64,000 nt of DNA from a bacterium. Lineage in GTDB: Bacteria; Myxococcota_A; UBA9160; UBA4427. Of the stretch, positions 43,233-52,785 are shown piece after piece. The notes below the pieces were generated by a model. It saw only the letters and a program-made list of their open reading frames with translations. It ran no database searches and was not told the origin of the DNA. Made by a program: the position numbers and the translations under genes. Where the stretch lies: NCBI GenBank assembly GCA_024742285.1, contig JANSYR010000003.1, forward strand, positions 445,657 through 509,656. Direction: 5' to 3'. Each line of letters starts with the position of its first letter. The first letter of the stretch is position 1.

Positions 43233-43807
43233 GCGACGACGAGATCCTGATCGTCTCGGGCCTTCCGCGCTCCGGCACGTCGCTCGTGATGCAGATGCTC
43301 GAGGCGGGCGGCGTTCCGATCCTGGCGGACGACCTACGCGCCCCGGACGAGGACAATCCGAAGGGCTACTACGAGCTCGAAGCGGTGAAGGGACTCGCGG
43401 AAGACGCGTCCTTCCTCGACGAAGCCGTCGGTCGAGCGGTCAAGGTCGTGGCCCCCCTCGTCGGGAAGCTGCCGGTCGGGCACGCGTACCGGATCGTCTT
43501 CATGGAGCGGGATCTCGAGGAGGTGCTCGCTTCGCAGGAGGCGATGATGGAGCGCCGCGGCACCGTCGACGACGCTTCGGGTCCCGCGATGGCGATCGCC
43601 TTTCGAGGCCTGCTCGAGAAGGTCACCGGCGAGCTCGTGTCGCGCTCCGACGTCGAGATCCGATTCTTCTCGCACGCCATGCTGCTGCGGCTACCGGATC
43701 TCGTGGCCGCGCGGATCGCGGAGTTCGTCGGTGGGATCGATCCCGCGCGGGTCCCCGCCATGGCGGCCTGCGTCGCCCCCGGGCTCCACCGCCGCCGCGC
43801 CCGTTAG
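43229..43807 (+). CDS. Sulfotransferase-like protein with probable CTG start
   Basis: The family motif VSGLPRSGTSLVMQML (5'-phosphosulfate binding loop) lies upstream of every ATG in this frame, so translation must start before 43286. The best candidate is CTG at 43229, which overlaps the SDR stop (CTGA) and has GGAG 8 bases upstream, giving 192 residues. A second family feature is RIVFMERDLEEVLASQEAM. It is shorter than most sulfotransferases (about 250-300), so it may be a compact or incomplete member. Transfers sulfuryl groups from PAPS if active. Its stop overlaps the convergent GST stop. Confidence 0.75.
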   Translation: MSDDEILIVSGLPRSGTSLVMQMLEAGGVPILADDLRAPDEDNPKGYYELEAVKGLAEDASFLDEAVGRAVKVVAPLVGKLPVGHAYRIVFMERDLEEVLASQEAMMERRGTVDDASGPAMAIAFRGLLEKVTGELVSRSDVEIRFFSHAMLLRLPDLVAARIAEFVGGIDPARVPAMAACVAPGLHRRRAR

Positions 43808-44415
43808 ACGGTCCCCGCCTTCTGGTACGCGGGGCGCGCCGCGATCCGCTCGCAGTAGGCCCGGCAGTTCGGCGTCGCCTCCGAGACGAAGCCGAGATAG
43901 CCCGCGATGTTCAGACCGAACTGGATCATGATGTCGGCGGCGCTGAAAGTGTCGCCGACGATGAAGTCACGGCCTTCGAGAGCGCGCTCGACGACGCCGA
44001 CCAACGACGGCGCGAGTTCCTTGCCCCGATCCACGAGGGCGGGGATCCGCATCTCTTCGGGCATCGGCCCGCCGTGCGCCGCGACCTCGCCCATGATGAT
44101 GGTGAGCGGGTTCTCGCCGTAGGCCATCCACTGGGAGACGAGGGCGCCCTCGCGAGTGCCCCGCGGCGGGACCAGGGAATCGCCGCCGTGCTTCGTCGCG
44201 AGGTACTCGAAGATCGCGGTCGTCTCCCAGAGCACGAACCCGTCGTCGTCGATCGCCGGGACCTTGCCGAGGGGATGGATCGCCAGATAGTCGCGGGTCT
44301 TCATCTCCGGCGTGAACATCGCCAGCGGTGAAATCGAGTAGTCGATCCCGAGCTCCTCGCAGAGCCAGACGACGCGCATCGAACGCGACTGTTTCGAGTG
44401 GTAAATCGTCAGCAT
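43804..44415 (-). CDS. Glutathione S-transferase
   Basis: A 203-residue GST: N-terminal thioredoxin fold with YHSKQSRSMRVVWLCEELG, HPLGKVPAI (cis-Pro) and LWETTAIFEYLA, and a C-terminal helical domain with FIVGDTFSAADIMIQFGL. Ser near position 10 is the probable glutathione activator, as in beta/theta-like bacterial GSTs. Distinct from the GST at 3840. Convergent overlap of the last bases with the sulfotransferase-like gene. Confidence 0.92.
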   Translation of the reverse strand: MLTIYHSKQSRSMRVVWLCEELGIDYSISPLAMFTPEMKTRDYLAIHPLGKVPAIDDDGFVLWETTAIFEYLATKHGGDSLVPPRGTREGALVSQWMAYGENPLTIIMGEVAAHGGPMPEEMRIPALVDRGKELAPSLVGVVERALEGRDFIVGDTFSAADIMIQFGLNIAGYLGFVSEATPNCRAYCERIAARPAYQKAGTV

Positions 44416-44525
44416 GCCCCCAGTCTAACCGCCCCGGCGGGCCGTTCGGAGCCCGATCGCGCGGGTCTTCCCGGGTGGCTACGTTCGCGTGCCGCTGACA
44501 GGCACCCACCCTCGGAGACAGACCC

Positions 44526-46229
44526 ATGGGCAATCTCATCGTCAAGAACGGCCTCCTGATCGACGGCACCGGAAGCCCGGCCCGCAAGGCGGACGTCCGG
44601 ATCCGCGACGGCCTCGTGACCGAGGTCGGACCCGATCTCGAACCGGACGGGGAGGAGGTCGTCGATGCCGCGGGCGCCTACGTGACCCCCGGCTTCATCG
44701 ACTCCCACACCCACCTCGATCCGTCGATGTTCTGGGATCCGGGCTGCGACCCGATGCCCCAGCACGGGGTGACCACGGCGCTGATCGGCAACTGCTCGCT
44801 CTCGCTGGCGCCGGTCAAGCCCTAGCACCTCGACGAGGTGATGGACGTCTTCTGTTACATCGAGGACATGCCGATCGAGGAGTTTCGGAGCGGCATCCCC
44901 TGGAACTGGCAGACCTGGCGCGAGTACCGCGATTCGATGAACGAGAACGGGGCGGCGCTCAACATGGCGTCCCTGATCGGTCACTCGATGCTGCGGATCT
45001 ACGTGATGGGCGAGGACGCCTGGACGCGCGCGGCGACGGACGAAGAGATCGAGGCGATGTGCGCGGAGCTCGCCGATGCCCTCGAGGCCGGCTGCTACGG
45101 GCTGTCGACGTCGTTCTTCGACGTCGACAGGCAGGGGCGCTTCGTCCCGACGCGCTTCGCCGAGCAGAAGGAGTTCGACGCCCTGGCGGCGACGATGGGG
45201 AAGGCCGGCCACGGCCTCGTCGAGTTCATCCCGAACTTCACCGGCGAGAAGCCCCTCGAAGAGATGAAGCAGATCGCCGACGCGACGGCGCCGCACGCCG
45301 GCGTGACCGCGATCTGGAACGGGCTGCTCCACACCGAGATGGCCCCGGATCGCCACCGCGAGCTGATCGACTACTCGCAGTCGCTCCGCGACGCCGGCGC
45401 CGACATCTGGCCCGTCGCCTCGCCGCGGACCGTCGACTTCAACGTCAACTGGGAGCAGACGATGGTCTTCATGATGCTCCCGGAAGGCTGGAACAAGATC
45501 ATGCTGGTCGCGGGGGAGGAGCGCGCCGCGATGCTCCGGGATCCCGAGTGGCGGAAGGTCGCGCGAGAGGAGTGGGATCGGGTCGACAAGTCGCTCTTCC
45601 CGAACACGCGGATCGAGCACGTGAAGTTCACCTCGGTTACGAAGCCCGAGCACGAGCGCTGGCTCGCGAAGAGCCTGAAGGACCTGGTCGACGAGCGTGG
45701 CGGGCACCCGAGCGACGTCTTCGCGGACTGGATCCTCGAGAACGACCTCGAGCCCGGGGTCGTCGCCGCCGGCGTGTCGAACTCGAGCGTCGAGGGCGTG
45801 AGCGAGATGCTGGTCGACGATCGCGTGATCGTCAGCGCGAGCGACGCGGGCGCGCACGTCCAGATGATGTGCGCCGCGGGGGACACCACGCTCTTCCTGA
45901 CGCGTCATGTCCGCGAGCGCGGCGACTTCACCCTCGAGAAGGCGATCTGGGAGCTGACCGGTGCCCAGACCAAACGCCTCGGCTTCAAGGATCGCGGGAT
46001 CCTCGCGCCCGGCTACGCCGGGGATCTCACGATCTTCGACCTGGACGAGCTCGCCTGGGGGAACGAGTACTTCGTGGACGACCTGCCCAGCGGCGGTGCT
46101 CGCCTCCGCCGGCCGCCGGGGGGCTATCGGCTGACCGCCTGCAACGGCGTCGTCACCCAGCGCGACGGCGAGCTGACCGGCGCGAATCCCGGCCGTGTGC
46201 TCGACGGGGGCGCGGCGCGCCCGGGCTGA
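44526..46229 (+). pseudogene. N-acyl-D-amino-acid deacylase, interrupted by one amber codon
   Basis: A 567-codon amidohydrolase gene intact except for TAG at 44823-44825, after 99 codons. The frame resumes immediately with family-like sequence (HLDEVMDVFCYIEDMP). Before the stop: DGTGSPARKADVRIRDG and the metal motif DSHTHLDP; after it: the late motifs IVSASDAGAHVQ and GILAPGYAGDLTIFD of D-aminoacylase/dihydroorotase-like enzymes. The codon lies at a position usually occupied by Glu (P-E-H context), so GAG to TAG by one base is likely. Options: recent null mutation, sequencing error, or restart at ATG 44841, which would lose the HxH metal ligands. Confidence 0.85.
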
Positions 46230-46260
46230 TCCGACGAGCGGCGTTCGGCCGCGAATCGTT

Positions 46261-46974
46261 TCAGGCTCGCTCCGACGTCACCGCCCGCTCGAGCTTCTCG
46301 AGGTCGTAGACCACGACGTAGCCGCGTCCGTGCTCGATCAGGCCGTCGGTGCCCCAGCCGCTCAGGATCCGGTTCACGCTCACGCGGGTCATGCCCACGC
46401 TCTCGCCGATCTCCTGTTGCGAGAGCTTGTGCTCGATCCGGAGCGAGCCGTCGTCGTTCTGGTGGCCGTACTGGTCGTTGAGCGTCTTCAGTCGGTGGAG
46501 GAGCCGCGTCCCGGAGTCGAGCAGGACGGCATCCTCGACGAAGGACGTCGACTGGCGAATGCGGCCGCACAGGATCGCCATCATCTTGATCGCGGTCTCG
46601 GGATTGCGGCGCAGGACGTCGAGGAAGTCCTGCCGCGCGAGCTCGACGATCTCCGAGTCGACCGCGGCGATCGCGTCGGCGGAGCGCGGGAGGCCGTCGA
46701 GGAGCGCCATCTCACCGAAGACCTGGCCGGCCTCGATGATGTTGTGGATCACCTCGGTTCCGGTGGGCGAGGTCGAGACGATCTTGACGCGACCCTTCGC
46801 GACGAACATGACGTCGGTCCCTTCGTCGCGCTTCATGAAGATGATCTTGCCGCGCGGGCACTGGACGCGGCGAACGCGTCCGGCGAGGGCATCGATCTCG
46901 TGCCCGGGGATCTGGCCGAGCAGGTCCGAACTCCGAAGCAGGCTGAGAAGCTCTTCGCGTCCGATCGGCGGCAT
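46261..46974 (-). CDS. Crp/Fnr family transcriptional regulator
   Basis: A 237-residue regulator: N-terminal cyclic-nucleotide-binding barrel (PRGKIIFMKRDEGTDVMFVAKGRVKI, seen as EGTDVMFVAKGRVKI; GQVFGEMALLDGLPRSADAIA matches the phosphate-binding cassette) and C-terminal helix-turn-helix (LSQQEIGESVGMTRVSVNRILSGW, seen as EIGESVGMTRVSVNRIL). The cassette with Glu and Arg-Ser-Ala favours a Crp-type cAMP or cGMP ligand; no Fnr-type Cys cluster is present. Converges with the broken deacylase gene. Confidence 0.9.
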   Translation of the reverse strand: MPPIGREELLSLLRSSDLLGQIPGHEIDALAGRVRRVQCPRGKIIFMKRDEGTDVMFVAKGRVKIVSTSPTGTEVIHNIIEAGQVFGEMALLDGLPRSADAIAAVDSEIVELARQDFLDVLRRNPETAIKMMAILCGRIRQSTSFVEDAVLLDSGTRLLHRLKTLNDQYGHQNDDGSLRIEHKLSQQEIGESVGMTRVSVNRILSGWGTDGLIEHGRGYVVVYDLEKLERAVTSERA

Positions 46975-47108
46975 GGGGCGGGGCGCTTCCTCGTCGATTC
47001 CGCAGGCAGGCGAGGAAGAACACCCTCTGCACGGCGCGCACGGAGGCCGGAAGCATCGCAAACGAACCCGCGGCTGCCCACCGACCGAGGGTCGGTCCGC
47101 GCGGTCCG

Positions 47109-47381
47109 TCAGGGGGTGGTGGAGCCGTTCGGCGGAACCTCCAGCACGTCGATGGGGACGCCCTCTTCCTCGTCGGGAAAGATCTCCGCCGGCGCGAGCT
47201 CTCGCAGGGCCTGCTTGGAGGTCACGTGGACGCGGATCGCCACCTCGTCGAGGAGTTCGCCCCGCCGCTCGCGGAGTCCGACGTCCACGCCGGTCACGCC
47301 CGGGCGACGCAGCCACGCGCCGCGAACCCGTTCGAGCACCTTCCGTGCCCGCTCCACCTTCGCTGAATCGAGGGGTCTCAT
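47109..47381 (-). CDS. Small conserved protein of unknown function
   Basis: A 90-residue protein: a charged N-terminal helix (SAKVERARKVLERVRGAWL) then a small alpha/beta unit with PGVTGVDVGLRERRGE, VAIRVHVTSKQALREL and IPIDVLEVP-like VPIDVLEV. This unit looks like the domain often found in front of trypsin-like or beta-lactamase-like proteins, here on its own. AGGA is 4 bases before the ATG at 47381. Function unknown. It lies upstream of the Crp-type gene on the same strand, 134 bases away. Confidence 0.6.
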   Translation of the reverse strand: MRPLDSAKVERARKVLERVRGAWLRRPGVTGVDVGLRERRGELLDEVAIRVHVTSKQALRELAPAEIFPDEEEGVPIDVLEVPPNGSTTP

Positions 47382-47570
47382 GGTTTCCTCGTCGTTGGAT
47401 TCGCGGAGCACAATGCCGCTCGGCGCGCGATGGACACATCACGAGGATGCGCCGCGCCCGGCGGCTTCGATGTATCGACCTTCACAGTCCCGCGATCTCG
47501 GGACGTTTTCCTTTCGGACACCTCTCTCGCGTGCCGAGCGGCGGCGGTACCCTTCGTTCGAGGTATCGAA

Positions 47571-48890
47571 GTGTCGAATCCGGATCCCACACGCCTGCAG
47601 AGCGCCCGCTACACCTCGGAAGACTGGGCCGCCCTCGAACGGGAGCGACTCTGGCCGCGAACGTGGCAGATCGCCTGCACCGAGGACTGCGTTCCCGAGC
47701 CGGGCGACCACTGGCTGTACGAGATCGGCGACGTGTCGATCGTGGTGGTGCGGGGAGGGGACGCGCGGATCCGTGCCTTCCTGAACGCCTGCCCGCACCG
47801 GGGCAATGCCCTGGTCCGTGGACACGGCCGCGGCCTCGACCGGATCCGATGCGCCTACCACCACTGGTGCTTCGGGCTCGACGGGCGCCTCGAATCGGTC
47901 TCAGCCCAGGGCGAGGCGGCAGCGAGGGGAGGCGCCCCGACGCGCGCGACGGGCGGCGCCGGAGTTGGCCTCGTCGATGTCCAGGTCGGCGTCTGGGGCG
48001 GATTCGTCTTCGTGAACCCGGACCCGGAAGCCGAGCCGCTGGAGCGCTGGCTCGAGGGCCTTCCCGACGAGCTCGCCTGGGTCGAGATGGCGCGGTTCGG
48101 CTGCGACCGTTTCATGACGATCGAGCTCGACTGCAACTGGAAGGTCGCCGTCGACGCCTTCATCGAGACCTACCATCTGCACGCGGTCCACCCGCAGATG
48201 CTCGCGATCGCGGACGACGTACACACGCCGATCACCCTCTACGACAAACACACGAAGTTCGTGCAGCCCTACGGCGTTCCGAGTCCGCGACGCGGCGGAG
48301 ACGTCGGCGACCAGGAGCTGTGGGAGAGCTTCGCGTCCAACCTCGGACACCGGATGGGGATCCCCTTCGCCGAGCAGATGAAGCCGGGGCCCGCGCCGAC
48401 GGTGCCGGATGGCCAGACCATGCGGGACGTGCTGGTCGGCCGGATCCGCGCCCATCTGTCGACGCTCGGATCGCTCTACGACGACCTCGACGATCACCAC
48501 GTGATCGACGACTTCCACTACCACGTCTTCCCGAACGCGGTCTTCAACGTGTTCGCGGGCTGGTACGGGTTGATCCGCACGCGCCCCGGGCCGACGCCGA
48601 ACACGTGCTTCCTCGACATGTGGAACTTCGACCTGCGCCGCGCCGACGACCCGGACGCGCACCCCCGCCCGGAAGACGTCGTGCTCCCGCGCGACGAATG
48701 GCCCGCCCTGGGTCCCGTCCTGATGCAGGACCTCGAGCTTCTGGGCCAGGTTCAGAAGGGGCTCCGCCAGCCGGGCCTCCACGAAATCCGCCTGACCCCC
48801 GCCGAATCCCGGATCGGCCGGATGCACACCATCCTCGACCGCTTCCTCGACCCGCCCGAAGCCCTCCGCCTCCCGGCGAAGCCCGACTGA
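47571..48890 (+). CDS. Rieske aromatic ring-hydroxylating oxygenase, alpha subunit
   Basis: A 439-residue Rieske non-heme iron oxygenase. The 2Fe-2S ligands are Cys74-x-His76 and Cys94-x2-His97 (CPHRGN; CAYHHWC). The catalytic iron ligands include His202 and His207 (FIETYHLHAVHP). The GTG start at 47571 has GAGG 7 bases upstream; the open upstream frame is not family-like. Reductase and beta subunits are not adjacent, as is common for steroid-, demethylase- or carnitine-type oxygenases. The substrate is unknown. Confidence 0.92.
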   Translation: MSNPDPTRLQSARYTSEDWAALERERLWPRTWQIACTEDCVPEPGDHWLYEIGDVSIVVVRGGDARIRAFLNACPHRGNALVRGHGRGLDRIRCAYHHWCFGLDGRLESVSAQGEAAARGGAPTRATGGAGVGLVDVQVGVWGGFVFVNPDPEAEPLERWLEGLPDELAWVEMARFGCDRFMTIELDCNWKVAVDAFIETYHLHAVHPQMLAIADDVHTPITLYDKHTKFVQPYGVPSPRRGGDVGDQELWESFASNLGHRMGIPFAEQMKPGPAPTVPDGQTMRDVLVGRIRAHLSTLGSLYDDLDDHHVIDDFHYHVFPNAVFNVFAGWYGLIRTRPGPTPNTCFLDMWNFDLRRADDPDAHPRPEDVVLPRDEWPALGPVLMQDLELLGQVQKGLRQPGLHEIRLTPAESRIGRMHTILDRFLDPPEALRLPAKPD

Positions 48891-48949
48891 CGCCCGCCCG
48901 CAGGCAACGGACTCAGCAGAAGCCCATCGCCTGCGCGACCCCCCCTTTC

Positions 48950-48997
48950 GCCGAGCGCCCGCAGGCGAAAAACGAGCCGAGCGCCCGCAGGCGAAAA
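48950..48997. repeat. Two 22-bp direct repeats at a convergent junction
   Basis: GCCGAGCGCCCGCAGGCGAA recurs at 48950 and 48976 (period 26), each ending in AAAA, just past the stop of the alcohol dehydrogenase gene. The word CGAGCGCCCGCAG is shared, in reverse complement, with the repeats at 28744-28855. Confidence 0.85.
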
Positions 48998-48998
48998 C

Positions 48999-50081
48999 CT
49001 AGTCGAAGACGATCACGGAGCGGGCGACCTCACCGGCACGCATGGCGTCGAAGGCCGGGTTGATCTCGTCGAGGGGGATGCGCTTGGAGATCATCTCGTC
49101 GAGCCGCAGGCGACCGTCCAGGTAGTAGTCGACGTACTGGGGCATGTCGCGACGGAACGCGTTCGAGCCCATGAACGAACCGAGGATCCGCTTCTCCTGG
49201 AGGGTCAGGTCCGACGCGTTGATCGGGACCTCCTGGTCCGTCGGGAGGACCCCGACGAGGACCGCCGCGCCGCCCTTCGCGATCATGCCGACGGCCTGCT
49301 TGATGGTCGGCTGGAGGCCGATGCACTCGAAGGCGTAGTCGACGCCGCCCCCGGTCATCTCGAGGACCTCGCCGACGGCGTCCTTGTCGGCGGCGTTCAC
49401 GGCGTCGGTCGCGCCGAGATCGCGCGCGAGCTCGAGCTTCCAGTCCATCGTGTCGATGGCAATGATCCGGCCGGCGCCGGCGATCCGGCAGCCCTGGAGC
49501 GCGGAGAGGCCGACGCCGCCGAGGCCGATGACGGCGGTCGTCGCACCGGGCTCGACCTTCGCGGTTCGCAGCGCGGCGCCGATCCCCGTCGTCACGCCGC
49601 AGCCGATCAGGGCCGCGCGATCGAGGGGCATGTCGTCGCGGATCTTCACGAGCGCCCGCTCGTGGGTCAGCATGTTCTCGGCGAACGACGACAGCGCGAA
49701 CTGGACGATCGGCTCCCCGTTCTGGGTGAGTCGCGACGTGCCGTCGAGGCGCGCGAGCATCTGCGGGGGCAGGCAGAGATGGGGGCGGCCTGTCAGGCAG
49801 TAGTTGCAGCTGCCGCACCAGGCGTTCAGGCACCCGATCACGTGATCGCCGGGCTCGAAGTCCGTGACGTTCTCGCCGACGGCTTCGACGACGCCGGCCG
49901 GCTCGTGGCCGAGGACGCAAGGCAGCATCATGCCCATGTCGCCGGTGATGATGTGGAGATCGCTGTGGCAGATGCCCGAGGCGGCGGTCCGGGTCAGGAC
50001 CTCGTTCGGGCCGGGCTTGTCGATGTCGACCTCTTCGATCGAGAGCGGGGCGTTCAGTTCACGGAGGACGGCGGCCTTCAT
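48999..50081 (-). CDS. Zinc-dependent alcohol dehydrogenase (MDR class)
   Basis: A 360-residue medium-chain dehydrogenase. Catalytic zinc ligands: Cys in SGICHSD and His-Glu in LGHEPAG; structural zinc cluster CLNAWCGSCNYCLTG with a following Cys; Rossmann motif GLGGVG with an acidic residue in IAIDTMD indicating NAD(H). It resembles class-III/AdhD-type enzymes that oxidise primary alcohols. AGGAG is 6 bases before the ATG. It converges with the Rieske oxygenase and may oxidise alcohols formed in the same pathway. Confidence 0.94.
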   Translation of the reverse strand: MKAAVLRELNAPLSIEEVDIDKPGPNEVLTRTAASGICHSDLHIITGDMGMMLPCVLGHEPAGVVEAVGENVTDFEPGDHVIGCLNAWCGSCNYCLTGRPHLCLPPQMLARLDGTSRLTQNGEPIVQFALSSFAENMLTHERALVKIRDDMPLDRAALIGCGVTTGIGAALRTAKVEPGATTAVIGLGGVGLSALQGCRIAGAGRIIAIDTMDWKLELARDLGATDAVNAADKDAVGEVLEMTGGGVDYAFECIGLQPTIKQAVGMIAKGGAAVLVGVLPTDQEVPINASDLTLQEKRILGSFMGSNAFRRDMPQYVDYYLDGRLRLDEMISKRIPLDEINPAFDAMRAGEVARSVIVFD

Positions 50082-50220
50082 GGGGATCTCCTGGCGGATG
50101 GACGTTTCGCGAGCGATCGAGTCTAGCCTCGGCGCACCGCGGCTCGCGACCCATCCGAAGGCGCGATTGCTACGGTGATCCGACCGGCGGACGACCGTCG
50201 GAACGTTGGAGGCACGACTC

Positions 50221-51012
50221 GTGGAAGACTGTCCGATCCAGATCGGAAGCATGCTGCTCACCCTCGTGGACCCGAGCCCGGGCCACGAAGCCGCGTACAA
50301 CCGCTGGTACGAGCGCGACCACTTCTACGCGGGCTGCATGGTCGGTCCCTGGCTCTTCGCCGGGAGCCGCTGGGTCGCGACCCGCGCCCTCAAGGACCTG
50401 CGGATCTCCGACGGAGGCGGCGAGGTCGCGAACCCGGTCGATGCCGGGTCGTACGTGGCGATCTACTGGGTGCTCGAAGGCAAGGACGACGATCACTGGA
50501 AGTGGGCGGGCGAGCAGGTTCACTGGCTCTACGAAAACGATCGGGGCTTCGCCGAACGGACCCACGTCCACACGGTCCTCTTCGACTACGTGACGACCGC
50601 CTATCGCGACGCCGATCCCGTCCCGATCCAGCTGGCCCTCGATCACGGCTACCCCGGAATCGCGATGATCGCGACCGAGCGCGCGGAAGGCGTCTCCGAG
50701 GCGGACCTCGCCGCGTGGACCGCCTCGTCCGAGGCGCTCTCGGACGGCGGGGTCGCCTCGATCTCGACCTGGCGACCACAGCCGCGCAACGAGATCACGG
50801 GCAACTCGCCGATGGACCTCGGGACGGGGACCGGCGGGCCGGAACGGACGATGCAGCTCGCCTTCCTCGAGCGGGATGCCGCCGACGCCTGGACCGAGGT
50901 CGAGGCGTACGCGAAGGCGATCGACGGGAGCGGTCTCGGGCGGGTCTGCTTCGCGGGCCCGTTCCACAAGACCGTCGTCGGGACCGACACCTACGCGGAT
51001 CAGCTCTGGTAG
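50221..51012 (+). CDS. Dimeric alpha/beta-barrel-like (EthD-type) protein of unknown function
   Basis: A 263-residue protein whose N-terminal half (MLLTLVDPSP, YNRWYERDHFYAGCMVGPW) looks like an EthD/antibiotic-biosynthesis-monooxygenase type barrel, and whose C-terminal half may be a second barrel. The GTG start at 50221 with GGAGG 9 bases upstream is preferred to a TTG five codons earlier. No catalytic motif is evident. Divergent from the alcohol dehydrogenase, so possibly part of the same catabolic function. Confidence 0.65.
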   Translation: MEDCPIQIGSMLLTLVDPSPGHEAAYNRWYERDHFYAGCMVGPWLFAGSRWVATRALKDLRISDGGGEVANPVDAGSYVAIYWVLEGKDDDHWKWAGEQVHWLYENDRGFAERTHVHTVLFDYVTTAYRDADPVPIQLALDHGYPGIAMIATERAEGVSEADLAAWTASSEALSDGGVASISTWRPQPRNEITGNSPMDLGTGTGGPERTMQLAFLERDAADAWTEVEAYAKAIDGSGLGRVCFAGPFHKTVVGTDTYADQLW

Positions 51013-51025
51013 GCGGTCGCCCGGC

Positions 51026-51553
51026 CTAGCCCGAGCCGCCCGCGCGGAAGGCGGCGAGCCAACGCGCGAGGTCGTCCGGCGTGAGGTTCCGCGCCTCGCC
51101 GCTCGACATCTCGAGGGTCCGTCGGGCGAGGCTCGGCCAGTCGGCGATCGGGACGTCGCAGCGTGTGGGCGCCAGCACTTCCCAGTGGGCGATCGACTCG
51201 ACGCCGAGCGCCGCCAGCAGCGGTCGATGGCGATCGAAGCGGCCGACGTTCACGACGATGCGCGGCCACGCGTCGAGCTCGTCCGCGAGGGCGGGGTCCT
51301 GCTTCATCCCGTGCAGGCGCCGGCAATCGCTGCACCACGCCGCGGAGAACTCGACGAGCAGGGGGCGCGCGGACTCCAGGGAAGAGCGGCAGAGCGTGTC
51401 GAGCTCGCTCGTCAGCTGTGCATCGGTCCGGAAGGGAGCGTCGTAGGCCGTGGCCGGCGAGGGCACGCTCGGATCGGCGTCCGTCCGTTCGCAACCGAGG
51501 CCCGGAACCAGGGCGAGAAACGCGATGAGCGAGGGGATCGGGTGGGCTTTCAA
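51026..51553 (-). CDS. Thioredoxin-fold lipoprotein or secreted protein
   Basis: A 175-residue exported protein. The TTG start (GGAGG 4 bases upstream) gives a signal sequence ending GLGC, a lipobox-like site at about residue 21. A thioredoxin fold follows with the active-site motif WCSDC (EFSAAWCSDCRRLHGM), similar to DsbD C-terminal or thioredoxin-like periplasmic domains. It would handle disulfides or cytochrome c maturation in the periplasm. Two further cysteines lie outside the motif. Confidence 0.78.
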   Translation of the reverse strand: MKAHPIPSLIAFLALVPGLGCERTDADPSVPSPATAYDAPFRTDAQLTSELDTLCRSSLESARPLLVEFSAAWCSDCRRLHGMKQDPALADELDAWPRIVVNVGRFDRHRPLLAALGVESIAHWEVLAPTRCDVPIADWPSLARRTLEMSSGEARNLTPDDLARWLAAFRAGGSG

Positions 51554-51645
51554 GGGGCCTCCGGCGCGCTGCGGGGAGCGCGGCGAGAGTCTAGTCTTGG
51601 CGCCCGCGTCGCGCCGATCCGGGCGGGACCCATCAGGAGATGACC

Positions 51646-51927
51646 GTGCTCGAGGTGAACGAATATTTCGACGGCAACGTGAAGTCGATCGGCTTCCAGA
51701 CCGAGACCCTCCCGGCGACCGTCGGCGTGATGGCACCCGGCGAGTACGAATTCGGGACGAGTCAGAAGGAGACGATGACCGTCGTCTCCGGCGAGCTCGT
51801 CGTGAAGCTTCCCGGCGAGAACGACTTTCGCGCCTATCCGGCGGGCGAGCGCTTCGTCGTCGAGGCGAACCAGTCGTTCCAGCTGAAGGTCGCCGTCGCG
51901 ACGGCCTATCTCTGCACCTACGCGTAG
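51646..51927 (+). CDS. ppnP: Pyrimidine/purine nucleoside phosphorylase
   Basis: A 93-residue cupin of the DUF1255/PpnP family, which phosphorolyses several nucleosides to base and ribose-1-phosphate. The sequence [39 protein letters not shown] and the closing YLCTYA match PpnP along its full length. I chose GTG 51646 over ATG 51640: the product then starts M-L-E-V-N-E-Y-F, in register with E. coli PpnP (M-L-Q-S-N-E-Y-F), and AGGAG gains a normal 6-base spacing, while the ATG directly abuts it. Confidence 0.92.
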   Translation: MLEVNEYFDGNVKSIGFQTETLPATVGVMAPGEYEFGTSQKETMTVVSGELVVKLPGENDFRAYPAGERFVVEANQSFQLKVAVATAYLCTYA

Positions 51928-52167
51928 GGCCGACGAGGGGGGCGAAGCGACCCCGGGGACCCGGATCCGGCGCCGACGACGGGCCGGCGCCCCCGTCGTG
52001 ATCGACGCCGCTCCGGAATCCTGAGCGCTCACCGTCTCGGCCTCGGGGAAACACGTCCCCTCGACGAAAAACCGCCCGATTTTCCGACACATCGGAAGTC
52101 TCCACACCACGGAACCCCACACGCAGCGGGCCTGCTCTGGGACCGCAGCGGGTAGTTGGGGTTCCCG

Positions 52168-52785
52168 ATGTACACGCGACTTCTCTTCCCGATTCTGGCC
52201 ACGATCGGCCTCCTGCTGAGCGCAGGAGGGGTTTCGGCCGCCGTGATCGAGGCGACGGCTTCCTCCTTCACGGGAGATCCGCTCTCGGTCTCCGTCACCA
52301 TCGACGACGAAGCCGACGCCGGGAGCCTCGTGATCACGCTCTCGGTCGACGAGTCGGAATCGACCGCCGATCTGCGCGGTTTCTTCGCGCACGTCGCCGA
52401 CGAGAGCCTGCTGGCGGGTCTGTCCGTGAGCGGCGCGAGCGTGGGCAGTGCGACGTTCGCAGCCAACGACGTGATCAATCTCCGGCGCGGCAACAACCTG
52501 AACGGCGGTGGGTCGCTCTGCCCATGCGATCTCGGCCTCGAGATCGGAAGCCCGGGAATCGGCTCCGATGACATCCAGTCCGTGACCTTCACGCTCTCGC
52601 ACGCGACCGAGAGCTTGAGCACCTCCTTCCTGAGCGGACAGGCCTTCGGTGTGCGCGCGACGAGCGTCGGCACCGACGGCTCCCGCGAGGGTTCGTCGAA
52701 GCTGGTCGGGGTCGTCCCCGAGCCGTCGACGTCGCTGCTGCTGCTCATGGGGCTGGCCGGTCTGGCCGGATCACGCCGACGCTGA
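52168..52785 (+). CDS. PEP-CTERM sorting domain protein
   Basis: A 205-residue exported protein with a signal peptide (about 1-24, ending GVSA), a beta-sandwich-like domain (LSVSVTIDDEADAGSLVITL) and a C-terminal sorting signal (VPEPSTSLLLLMGLAGLAG, then SRRR). One Cys-Pro-Cys motif is present (SLCPCDLG). Similar in layout, not in sequence, to the PEP-CTERM protein at 21306. The ribosome binding site is weak (GGGG). Expected to be exosortase-processed; function unknown. Confidence 0.85.
   Translation: MYTRLLFPILATIGLLLSAGGVSAAVIEATASSFTGDPLSVSVTIDDEADAGSLVITLSVDESESTADLRGFFAHVADESLLAGLSVSGASVGSATFAANDVINLRRGNNLNGGGSLCPCDLGLEIGSPGIGSDDIQSVTFTLSHATESLSTSFLSGQAFGVRATSVGTDGSREGSSKLVGVVPEPSTSLLLLMGLAGLAGSRRR

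Noticed and set aside
44823-44825. Pyrrolysine insertion at the amber codon of the deacylase
   Set aside because: The family has no catalytic role at this site, no pyl genes are in view and a Glu codon one base away explains the TAG better.
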